Source of the DNA: Luscinia megarhynchos
Lineage: Eukaryota > Chordata > Aves > Passeriformes > Turdidae
DNA length: 64,000 bases
Direction: 5' to 3'
Assembly: GCA_034336665.1 (NCBI GenBank)
Contig: JAPFBE010000003.1
Span: forward strand, 13,742,360-13,806,359
Every line of letters starts with the position of its first letter. The stretch's first letter is position 1. Of the stretch, positions 53,576-64,000 are shown in pieces. The position numbers and the translations under genes were made by a program. The notes beneath the pieces were generated by a model, which made no database searches, was not told the origin of the DNA, and saw nothing but the letters and a program-made list of their open reading frames with translations.

Positions 53576-55929
53576 CTTTCTTCCTTGCCATAAAGCATTA
53601 CCAAATGGATAGGTCCAAATGAATGAAACCTATTGATTGACATTTCCTTTGTGTGGTACAGTGGCCTATTAGGTAACAGACAATAGAAATTATAATGATG
53701 GAGACATGGCATTGCAGTGGGAGCTTGCTCAGTGTGGGCTCTCAGAACTCCACCTAGGGCTGATTTTGGTTCTTTGACACTTCCTCAGCCCTGTGCCTGA
53801 GGGTTGGAGGATGAGGAATTACATGTTACTGTACAGGTAACAAGTACATTTATCAAGCAGACTGTTTACTGGCTATCAGTGAGCAGATCACAAAAATGTT
53901 TATTTTTTTAGTTGGTTTGCATGTGAATTTTCTGCAGTTTAGATCTTATATTGCTCAACCAGCAGATCTGATGGAGGAAATCTGCACAATTAAGATGATA
54001 AATCTTTCACGTCACCTGCCCTAAAGTATATAAAGTATACCTGTTCTACTGTGGATGATTGCTACAAATGATGAATCAGCAAGGATGGCTCCATGTTTAA
54101 CACTTTGGTTTGTGGTTTTTGTTATAATCTCTGACATGACTGATTATGCCATGGCCTAAAGCAATTTATTGAATTAATGAATTACTTACTAATACATGAG
54201 TATGATTAATTGAGATGCCTGTTTGGATCCTACTCTGCATAATGAAGCTTGAGCAGTGACAGGTGCAGCCTGTGGGCCCTTTTCTGTCTTCCAGGAAATG
54301 ACAGGGAATCACAGAGACAATCCACACCAGCTAAGGCTGCAGGACTGCACTGAGAAAACTCTAACAGAGAAGGTAACAGGCACCTCTTACTTCAGTGACC
54401 TGGAAGATTTATCTCTTCCTGCCCCATTTTTTGCCTTTTCCTCCTTCAGTTTTTGCTCTTTATTTACGCAGCATTTACTGATTTATTGTCACCACTGGGA
54501 TGACAAGCCAAGGGTGGCAGTACTGACCTGCCTCTGAAAAGCTGGTGTGAAATTAGGGGTCATCTTCCTGAAAGCCAGGTGCAGAAAAGAGTAACCTTGT
54601 AGTGTCTGCTTGAGATATAAATGCCCCACTGGGGTTTGTTCTTGAATGTGGGTATTTTCAAGATTGATACCTCAGTGTTTTGGGTATAAACAGCACTGGT
54701 CATCTGGTGGATGCTGACTCCTCCTGAGGTAGGTTAAAGTAGTGACTGCAGCAACTGAGCAGCCAGATATCAATAATATTGTGTCTGTGGCACTGCTCAC
54801 CCCAAGTGTGCAGCACAAGACCTGGTGGCTGGAAGGACAGAGGGGATGGCAAGGCTGTGCATCCCAGAATGGTCCCCACTGCATTCCTCCTTCCCAGCCC
54901 CACCTGCTGAGCCCAGGCTTTGCCACTGTGTGGGTGGCACGTGGCTGTGAACGGAAAGCCTTTGTCTGACTAAATTGTTCCCTGCATTGTTCAGATGAAC
55001 CATGGAGGAGATAACCCAAGAAGGTCAGCAAACTGGGGCTGTATGGTAGTAAAACTGTAGGTTTGATAGCTTCCTTCTCAGAGGGTTAATTCAGACCTGC
55101 TTTGGTTGAGGTGAATGGTTTAAGAGTGTTTGAAGGAAGAATCTGGTGTCTGCATGCTTTCCTTGTGTGGTTTCTGGGGGCTGAAGAGTGTAAAAGGGGG
55201 ACAAAAGGCTGCCTGGCCTAATCCTTTGTGCCAGTGTGGAGGATGTGTGTATGGATCAGTGCTGTTTTGCTGAGGAGCCATGTTCTGATAATGCATAGGA
55301 AGCTGCTGAACTTACTGCTCCACAGAGCAATACATCTTTTTCTACAAAATGGGCCATTAATACTTGTGACACAAGAAAATGGCTCTTTTCTAGTCCCTCA
55401 TTACAATAGCTTAACTTCAATTTTACTTTTTAGAGTTAGCAAAGCAGCCCTGCTAGAGCTAGCCCCTCTGCTAGAGGGGAAGGATGCCAGTAGAGCTGCT
55501 GGAAAGGCAATAGAGTGATGCTGCTGTTTGAGTGGCAAGGCATGTTTGGGGTGTTTTGTTTCAGTAGGAAACTGGGTTTTGGTTTTCATTGGGAAAACCT
55601 CTCTTCCACTGAGCATCTTTTCTTAGGGAGTTCCTGGTGATCCATTTCCATGGCAGAGGCATTTAAGCCTTCCCAAGTCTCTGATCTTGGTACTCCACCT
55701 GTAGTTTCTATGTACAATAGTGCTTGTCTTGCCATGCTGGCAACACAGAGTCACAAATACCCGTGTCTTACCTGAGCAGTGGGTCTGAAACATTATAAGG
55801 TACAAACTTTATAACATGTACAAAACCTATCTTGTTCTATCTGAAAAATGTAAGCAATATTCTTACTACAGCTCTGTTATGTCTAAGCACTGTCTACAAC
55901 TACAGTCCTGGAGCCCCTACTAAAAACAT

Positions 55930-56090
55930 CAGCATGTTTTTCAACCTTCACTAGAACTCACACTGCTACTGTGGCATCTAAACCTTTCACTTACTAAAAG
56001 CACTAAAGCTCATACTAAAACTCACTGACTTACATATCCTAAAGCTTAAACTTACACTAAAACTTATACTTAAACTTCTACTTTATGTGT
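55930..56090. repeat. Degenerate ACTAAAACTTA-type repeat
   Basis: Variants of the phrases cactaaaact, cttacta, actaaaactca and cttaaactta recur about a dozen times in 160 bp with irregular spacing of roughly 10-14 bp. It looks like an eroded minisatellite. No gene feature overlaps it. Confidence 0.6.
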
Positions 56091-59000
56091 GTGTGGCTTA
56101 ATATACTTCAGTGCATCCACAGGCTTTAATTCAATCCCTGCACTCTGATTTCTCTCTGAAAAATTCAGAGACCCCCTACTCACTGACTCCAACACCCCAG
56201 TTCTGTAGGACTGGACTGTCTCAGCTCACCTGGCATTTGAAGAAGTGTGGTGCCCTGGGACTGGAAACAGCAGGGACAACATGTGGAGTAGTTCAGCAAG
56301 GCACACTTCAAATAGCCCCTGGGGGCAGCTGGGATTCTGAGAATAACTAAGCCTGAGATGTCTGTGTGATTCATGGTGGCTTTTTGGACTCCTGTCTAAA
56401 TATCAGGACCAAAAAATTCAGACTCTGCAGCTGTTAATGAAATGATCTCTTGAGAGCAGCTTTGCACATAAGGGATGCTTATTTTGTGTGTAAAATTTGT
56501 AAGGCCATCATTAGCTTTTTTCTTGACCCTTATTCCCAGGATGGTGAAAAACAATTTCATTTGCAAATAGTACATTTCAAGGTCTATGATTTGAAAAATC
56601 TCCTTGAAATGTTAATGCAAGCATTGTGCACTGCCTCTGTGGCCCAGGGCTTGCATAGTAGCTTCCTTGTTGCATTAGCACCATTGAGTATTCTTCTCTT
56701 GTACTCATTCCCTGCAAAAGAGATATTGACAGAGGGATCCCTTTGAGTCTTTGAGTTTGTCTGACTGTGGAAAAGAGTAGAGATAGGTATTTGGAGAAGA
56801 ATAGTGGGAATAATTGTTTTTTCTATTGGTGTGATGTATTGAACAACAGACTTTTTTTACCCTGAGCCTTGTGGAATAGACATTGTGTAAACTTTTGGGC
56901 TGAACAAAAGATTCAGTTAGTCGGATAAAACAAACTCAAAGGGTGTAATCTGGAGAAAAATGAGCAGAAAATGATAAACAGAGGTGGGCAGTGGAGTAGG
57001 AAGACAGTCCTGCTTCATGAACCATGTGGCCATCTATGTTTGCAGGGGCTTGTGTGTCCTCTGAAACGGTTATGTGGCTGAGTGTAATCACTTATTCTGT
57101 GTATGTGACCAAAGGACTTGGTCAAAAAAAAGTTCAAAGTCCCAACATGATTCAGTTTAAGTAAAATACTGTGTTGTGTTATTAAGATTTTACTACTGTT
57201 ACTACCTATAGTAAAACAAACATCATTTTGAACACATGTATTTTGTTATTTTAATATTTATGATTTGAGTGTTTTGCTTGTGGAACCACTGAATGACATG
57301 ATATTTCTCTAAATGATATAATATTTCATAATTTTGCCAAGCTAAAACATAGATGAAATTGATGGGATGGACTTAAGAAAAGTACATGGCAGAGAATATG
57401 GAGAAGGATAAAAGGAAAAAAATGTTTGGGGAAAGATAGTTCTATAAACTGAAAGACCTGTCCATGAAGTATTGTTGGGCCTAAGTTTTGAAGGCTGCAT
57501 TGACAAGAAGGAGCTGTTCTGGGATTTCTAGCAGGAAGCTGTTGGATGAGGAGTATGGAATTAGTCTGAGTGAAGAGTGAAATTTCTGGATGATGTTTCT
57601 GAAGAACAGTTGTGATAAGAATCAGGCTGTGCTGGGACAACCTCAAAATGCCCTGCACATCAGAAATTCTGAGAAATTTGTATTTCAGAAGCCAGGTGTT
57701 TCTAAAATGAGTGAAATGCAGCCATGCTGCCAGCTGCTGAGAGCAGATGACACCCTTGTCAGCTGTATGTCTGTTTGGAACTCTAGTTAGAGGCTCCTCT
57801 CTGGGCTCTGGGTCTCCTGAACTCAGCAAGAAGCCTGAATGCTGACCTGGCTCACTACTCCTGAGCTGGAGAGCCTGGAAAGCATCACATCTTCCCTCCC
57901 GTGGCTGCTCACCTCTGCAGTTTCACTCAAGTTCTTTAATGGGAACCTGACTTGGATTTGCCAGAAGTTCATCATCCTAAGATATAGCAGTCCAAGTCAT
58001 TGGCCCAGCAGCATGGCATTTACACTGAGTGCTCTGTAGAGCAGTCCTTGCATGTGGCACATTGCCAGCTTCTGCAGGGCACTCAGTGCTAAATGGCCAT
58101 GCAAGAAATTCGTGTCAGACAAAAACTTCTCATATCTACTGCTTGGTCATGAAAAAAACACCTCAGTGCACAAATAAAAAATACAAGTTATATTTTCTGG
58201 TGCTTGTTTCTGCTGCATTCCTCCAAATGAGGCAGGGGTTCAAAGCATGCCTGGCACTGTGGTTTGCAGTAGTGCTTGGTGGATCCTCATTCCACTGAAA
58301 CAGCTGATAAACTGCAGAAAAGCCACTGGAACACATGACTTGACCTACCTGAGTTAAAGTCAGCAAAAATGGCAAGAGAGAGGGAGACCTGAGACTCCTC
58401 CAAAGGTGACTTCAAAGTTCCTCTGCTCTCCTGGGACTTTCCTCAGCGTTGTGCTTTTTCCAAGCTCTGAAGTGCAGCTATGCTTTAAAAGCCCGACAGA
58501 GCCAGAGGCATTTTTCCCCCTTGCTTTCATTGATTTTTCTTGACATGCTGATATTTCTTTGCAGACTGAAGTGCTCTGTTGTGGCCTGTGTCAGAAGCAG
58601 GAGGGAGAGCCAGTGTCAGCCACAGCATCTGGACCAACTGCTCAAGAATCAAATGCACTTTTCATTCATGAGTTAACCTGCTGTGTGGGAAATTGGGATA
58701 TATTTCTGCCTATGGTTGCAGGTTACACACCACAGAGTAATAGCATGGCTAAGCCATGAAATAGCTTTCTGTATGACCAAATACTGTTAAAGATCATAAA
58801 ACCCAACAGAAGCCAGGGTGCTCAGGCTTGTAGTCAGATTTCTCATTTTGGCCATGCCTACCCCCTGTGCTGTTAAGGAGCCTGCAAGTTTTCTGAGCAG
58901 CAAAATGTTCCCTCCCCTGTCCCTGTTTTACTCTGGATATGTGGGGGTGGGTTGCAGATGCCTCTCAGCTCAAGCTCTGCCCTGCAGGGAGGATCCATCA

Positions 59001-61799
59001 CAGACCTCCTCACTCTCTGGGGGAGTTCCCTGCAGGCCAGGGGAGAATACCTGACTGAGGCAGTGAACAAGGTCCATCTGTCATCTGCACTGTGGCATTT
59101 ATTCCCAGAGCTCAGGATACCTGAGTGAGAGAAATCCAAGACCAGATCTGCCAGCCCCATCAGTCTCACCAGCCTCTGTGTCTTCTCAGAGCTTCATGGG
59201 AACCTTGTTGTTGAAAAAGGAACATTTCATCACAGTGCCTGATTGTGCTGCATAATGACAATATCCTGTGCTGCAGGGAACTCCCTCCTTCCTAAATCTC
59301 TGTGAAGTGACTCAAGGATCTGAAAAGGCTGTATTGCAATCAGCTGGGGAATCATTGCCATCTGATAGCTCTGTAGCATCTGCACTGATTTTCTGTAGGA
59401 CTCTTGGTCTCTGCAGGTGATCATGGAAAGAGACCTGGAGGAGAGGAAACAACCTCAGCAGTAGTGGTAGCTGTCTGCAAGGACACGTAAAACCCAAATG
59501 TGGAGAGTTAGGAGGAGAGGGGAGCTACCCCTTTCCCTCCCTAGGCATGCCATGTTCAGGGGTGGGATGGTGAATCTGCAGAGTAACACTGAGCACCCTT
59601 GAGAGCTGTCTCTCTGACTGCCCACGCTGCCTAAACAGCAGCACATCCTCTGACTGCTTTGGCCCGTGCCCATTAGTGCTCTCTGAGATGCTGCCCAGTC
59701 AGTTTGTGACACAGCTGGTAGCAGCAGCCATGTCCAAGAAGCAGCAGGGCTGTGATTGCACCAAGTTTGTCTCTCTGCCCTTTAAGCAGGCCCCCACTGC
59801 TATTCTGGCAGCCTTTGCACCTTCAGACACCCAGCATGCCCTCACACCACCCATAGCACAAGCACTCTGATTTCTCACCAAACTTCACACCCACAGGTTA
59901 TGCACCAGATTCTCTGTGTTCTCAGTGAACTTATCTGATATTAATTCTTCTCATCTGGGTAAATCTGAATTTCCTCTGTTTCCAAGGTCATGATGGTCCA
60001 ACACTTGCTCTTTACAGGCCTATACTTAAAGACTGGAATAAGACTGGAATAAGTGGAGCACATTCAGCTGATAAATGGGAGTCCTCTCATGCTTGAGTCT
60101 TTTCAATCTAGAAAGTTTTCACCCCACCTTTACAAGGGCAAGCTAAACTTTTTCCACTGCCAGTGTCAAGTAAGTACAACACTCCTTAGTGAATCTATAA
60201 CCTGGGCAAAAAAAGGAAAACTTTAGCTATTGGATAATTCATGGCATCCTTGCAGTAGTCTCTTCTCAGTTTGTACATAATACTTTTCTCAAATTTATGC
60301 TGAAGATTTTCTTGAGGTCTTCTTTATGGCACTATTTTGGGTAATGCAAGATGCTACTAGTAAGTAAAATGCCACTGCAGAACATGAACACAGCTCATAA
60401 AGCGATGATGAGTTTTTGTAGCTGCTTCTTTTAGAGGGATGTTTGTTATCTTCTGAACTCCTTACCAAGTGCAGAGGAACTCAGAACCACAAAACATCTT
60501 TTTGAGTACAGTTTCTTTACATTAAACTTCATCTTTGCTGTCTTCATTTCCAATTGCCATTATTTCTGGCTTACAGGCAATGCAGGAGAAGGGGGACTTT
60601 TCTCAGTAGTCAGCCATCATTACTTGTGAAACTCCTGTCCTCTCTGACTGCCAGTGCTGCATGTGGTACCCCAGGACTTTGAGAACTGTTGCTGTGTCCT
60701 TGCTGTCCCTGCAAGGTACCTGTCCTTCCATGGGGACAGCAGCAGACACTGGGGCTCAGGGTGGCTCCCTCCCTGCTGGATCCAAAGGACCAATTCAACA
60801 CCTGACTCATTAACTTCCTTTTGTGCTGAGACATACTTTGACTTGCAAGTATAATTTATTGAGAAGGGATGGATGAATATTAGCCTGGAACATATTTTTC
60901 TTAAGGTCTGTAAACAGCAAGAACAGTTTTGCTTTTGAATTCCTGCTCTTTAAGAAAAGCCTTGCAGGATAGATTCTGCATGGCGGTGCCCCACATTCGT
61001 CTTCTACATCCAAAGAACAGCTTGTTTTTGGAAGGTGTAGTTATGAGAACTAGTAAATGGGTTCAAAATGCACCTACTGCTTTACTGATTATTTGCAGCA
61101 CTGGGAGGACACCTTGCAGTTTCTCCAGCCAAAGTGCTGCCCAAGGTAGGGAGCTCAACTTGCTACCAGCTCCTCCTTCACTTGAAGTTATCAGACTGAC
61201 CTTTTCATCACCTTTACTAGCAGACATTTGGCTGCTCGCTGCTGAGTCAGAAGCTGCTGTCTCAGCTGAGAATACCCTGCTTTGTGAGTCATGCACTGTC
61301 TCTACAGGCAAACTGTTTAAAGGGCATGGCTGAATGCTATTCCTTGAGCATCATACTGCCAAGTGGATTGAAAGGTGTCTGGAAGTGTTGCATCATGTAT
61401 AATTATTTTTCTGAATATCCTTCTAAAGCTACTCTAGCTCTCTGTATTGATTAGCATTACTCTGTGATTCCAATTCATATTTGGGGTTGAGGAAATGGTG
61501 GGCAACTCCTCCTTCCCAGCGGATCTTGTGATGGATGCACTGACGTGTCAGACAGTGAGTCATCACAAATTTGCTTGATTTTGTTAGGTTAGCCTTCATT
61601 TTTCTAAGCCCTCCAAGTGGCCATAGCTGCTTCCTTGAGTGGCTGACTTCAGAGAAATGTCAAGATCCACAAATAAGCATCACACAGAAGTAATGCCTGC
61701 CTGTTCCGTGTGTTAACTTCTAAGCTCTGCTACTCATTAGTAGTCAAAATGCACTAACATTCAGTAATGGGAAAGGTCACATCTCTGTCAAATAGTTTG

Positions 61800-61905
61800 T
61801 GGAAACTTTTATATCTAGAAATATATACTTGTGTGTAAAATGTATATGTGAGTATACACACATATGCATTTATATATGTTTTCCTGTATATGTGTGTATG
61901 GTGCA
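61800..61905. repeat. TATATG/TGTGTA-rich alternating tract
   Basis: Imperfect TA/TG/CA alternation across about 100 bp, similar in composition to the tract at 23136-23250. There is no long pure run. Confidence 0.6.
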
Positions 61906-62854
61906 TAATCCTAAACATTCATGACCAGGATGGATGTTATAGCTACCAAGCTGAAATCAGAAATATTTTGGAAAGTATGATGAAGCAAATAATTTATAAA
62001 CCCATGCTGTAACTTTCCAAAACTATGTAGAAAAAACAGTGAAGAATTTTATCAAACAAACACGTTTTTCTTTGGCTTAGCTACTGTAGAACAAGATGTG
62101 TTTTCTCCCATCTTGTAATTGCCAGGCATCTAATTTTTCAACACTTTATGTTTAATTATAAAAATTAGTCTGCTCTAGCCTTTGCATTCAAGCCAGGTGA
62201 TCAATCTGCTGCCAATTACAGTGGTCTTTGTTACACCACTACACTTGACAAATTCAAGAGCTAAAATACTTTGTGTTTCTGCTAATTACCAGCTCTCACT
62301 TTAGCCTGTGACTTGCTGAATCAGATATCACAGGAATCTGGTCATGAATCTGGCTATGAATTCCCCTCTACTTTGGTAAAGTTTTCAAGTCTGGATTTTT
62401 GTTTTTCTTCCTGGAGAAGGATTTTTTTTCAAAATGAATGCTAAATTATGATGGTTCATTTCTTGTATTTCAAACAGAAATTTATAATAACTGTTGGCAA
62501 CAACAAGTGTTAACTGTACAGAAAACGTCAACTATTTTCAAAAATATAGAAAGAACTAGTTCTTTAAAAAATGTGAAGAATTTGTAGGAAGTCTTGCTAC
62601 TGAAGACTTGAGGTTTCTTTCCACAGTGGTGCCTGAAAGAGGTAAGCTGTGCCTTCTAAACTTATTTGGGATCCAACTGTTTTTTTCTATTCCATCAAAC
62701 ATTCTTGGTAAGCCTTGCCTTTGTATGAAATGAACTCCTTTCTCCTACAGCAGAACCACTAGAAAATAGCAATGTGTTGTTTAACTATACATCAAAGTCT
62801 GCTAAAAAGGAGGTTTTTTTCCCTGCTGGTGAGGGGAACTGGCTGTAAGCTGGG

Positions 62855-62925
62855 TGCAGCCTCTTGTAAATTGTGATCAAGTCACCTTTCAACCTTCTCT
62901 TGGATGAACTGAACAGACAAAGATG
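62855..62925 (-). repeat. CR1 LINE internal 3' fragment
   Basis: The phrase cctcttgtaaattgtgatca, then agtcacctttcaaccttctc followed by ttggatgaactgaacagac, closely matches the reverse-complement CR1 internal segment 'ctgtaatcaagtcacctcttaaccttctctttgataaactaaatag'. Flanks are not recognisable, apart from a possible continuation to about 62945. Confidence 0.7.
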
Positions 62926-64000
62926 CCTTTCAGTGCAAAGAATGTGGGTTTTTTTTCTTTTTTTTTCTCTCCCTCCCTTCTCATAGCTCCAGTAATTTTT
63001 GAGGTTCTTTCTCCTGGGTTATTAGCTCCAGTGAGGTGACCTGGACACATGTAGTAGATCTGCACACTATTCCTGGGTCTTTGGTGTTTTCAGAACACCA
63101 GTTCTGGAGTAGGGGCCAGGTGCTTGCATGATCCCTTTGTGCCTGAGGAACCCAACTGCAGGGCACAGAGCCTGGGATTCCTCAGAACAATGGTTTAGAC
63201 CTGGGAAATCCCATGGAGATGGAGACAGAGAGTTTTCCCCCTCTGCTATGTGAGAATTAAGAATATTTCCCTTTCTCCCCCTTGGAATAGTTTCTCATGG
63301 GCATTTATAAAATAATTTAGTTCCATTTCAGAAGAGAAGACATTTTCCACAGCGTTGGTCTTGGTGGATTAACAGACATTTTCTCCATAGTGGTCTTTGC
63401 TTATGGGCAGGAAAAATCTTCTTAAAAGTCTTTCAGGACAGGGGAATATTATTAAGATTCTTAACATGCTCTTCAAAAATATGTATGTTGTGGACCAGCA
63501 TATTTATGAGTAATTGGTGAAAATGGGAGTATCAATCCTTTTCACACTCAGATTTATGAAGTAATTAAATACCCTCAGGCAGACACCATCAACAAAAAGA
63601 TGCAAGTTACCTTTGTTTTTGACTGACAGGTATTTAGGTGGAGCAATAGCTTCTCCTGTGGTTTGATGATTGTGAATTTAGTTGAAAAGAGTGAAATGAT
63701 AATTTTGTCTAATACATTTAACTGAAACACACTTGAATCATGCTACAGGCCTGATGGTGGCACTATGGGTTTGAACTGTTCTTCACCTGGCTTTGCCAGC
63801 AATGGTCTGGAAGAACAAAGATGCTGTGCAGGCTTCAGCCAGCATGTTCTTATCCTGGGCTATGCTGGCCACGTCAGGCTGCATTTTTACTGCTGTTTGA
63901 GCTGAGCTCAGTAGTTCCAAGGTGCAGGGATAGGCTGCAGGCTGCCCCACATCTGTGCTGAGCACATAACATGTCTCATGCAGAAAACAAACAATTTTGG

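Larger units (their letters stand above)
46946..64000. other. Non-coding region upstream of PTCHD4, distal part
   Basis: No gene was recognised in the last 17 kb. It contains CR1 fragments near 48265-48700, possibly 53430-53575, and near 62855-62925, plus a degenerate ACTAAAACT-type repeat at 55930-56090. The AT-rich blocks near 54120-54250 and 62120-62330 might be conserved. Frames such as 51720-52109 (-, 129 aa) and 59230-59424 (-, 64 aa) are open but match nothing I know. Confidence 0.7.

Noticed and set aside
59230..59712. Protein-like minus-strand frames of 61-85 aa
   Set aside because: They are short and in different frames, with no known family, splice-site support or conservation evidence available.

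Overview
The window looks like vertebrate nuclear DNA, most likely from a bird. Coding sequence is sparse, GT-AG introns are long, CpG islands are discrete, and several decayed CR1 LINE 3' ends are present, which is the usual avian repeat. No prokaryotic or viral gene, CRISPR array, rRNA or tRNA was recognised. The species cannot be named from the sequence alone.

One protein-coding gene can be supported: PTCHD4 (patched domain-containing 4, also called PTCH53), on the minus strand. Coding exon 1 (15933-16283) lies in a strong CpG island at about 15680-17480. Coding exon 2 is at 3287-3947. The two are separated by a 11,985-bp intron. Exon 2 ends one base into a codon at a good splice donor, so the rest of the gene must lie beyond the left edge of the window. 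Together the exons encode about 337 residues: TM1, the first extracellular loop with several N-glycosylation sequons, TM2 and TM3 of the sterol-sensing-like domain, and the start of TM4. Both exons are intact.

From about 17.5 kb to 64 kb, upstream of PTCHD4, no convincing gene was found. This fits the gene desert known upstream of PTCHD4 in other vertebrates. It contains a second small CpG-rich island at about 27640-28720 with an unusual pyrimidine-rich minisatellite, a three-block (GAATA)n/(GGATA)n/(GAATA)n microsatellite joined to the tail of a CR1 copy, further CR1 fragments, three stretches resembling ancient MIR-type SINEs, and a few AT-rich blocks that could be conserved enhancers.

The most interesting regulatory observation is a perfect 12-bp inverted repeat about 0.93 kb upstream of the PTCHD4 start codon. 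It carries two CATG-core decamers that each fit the p53 half-site in 9 of 10 positions. PTCHD4 is reported as a p53 target in human cells, so this is a specific, testable candidate. Nothing here looks like a wholly new biological system.
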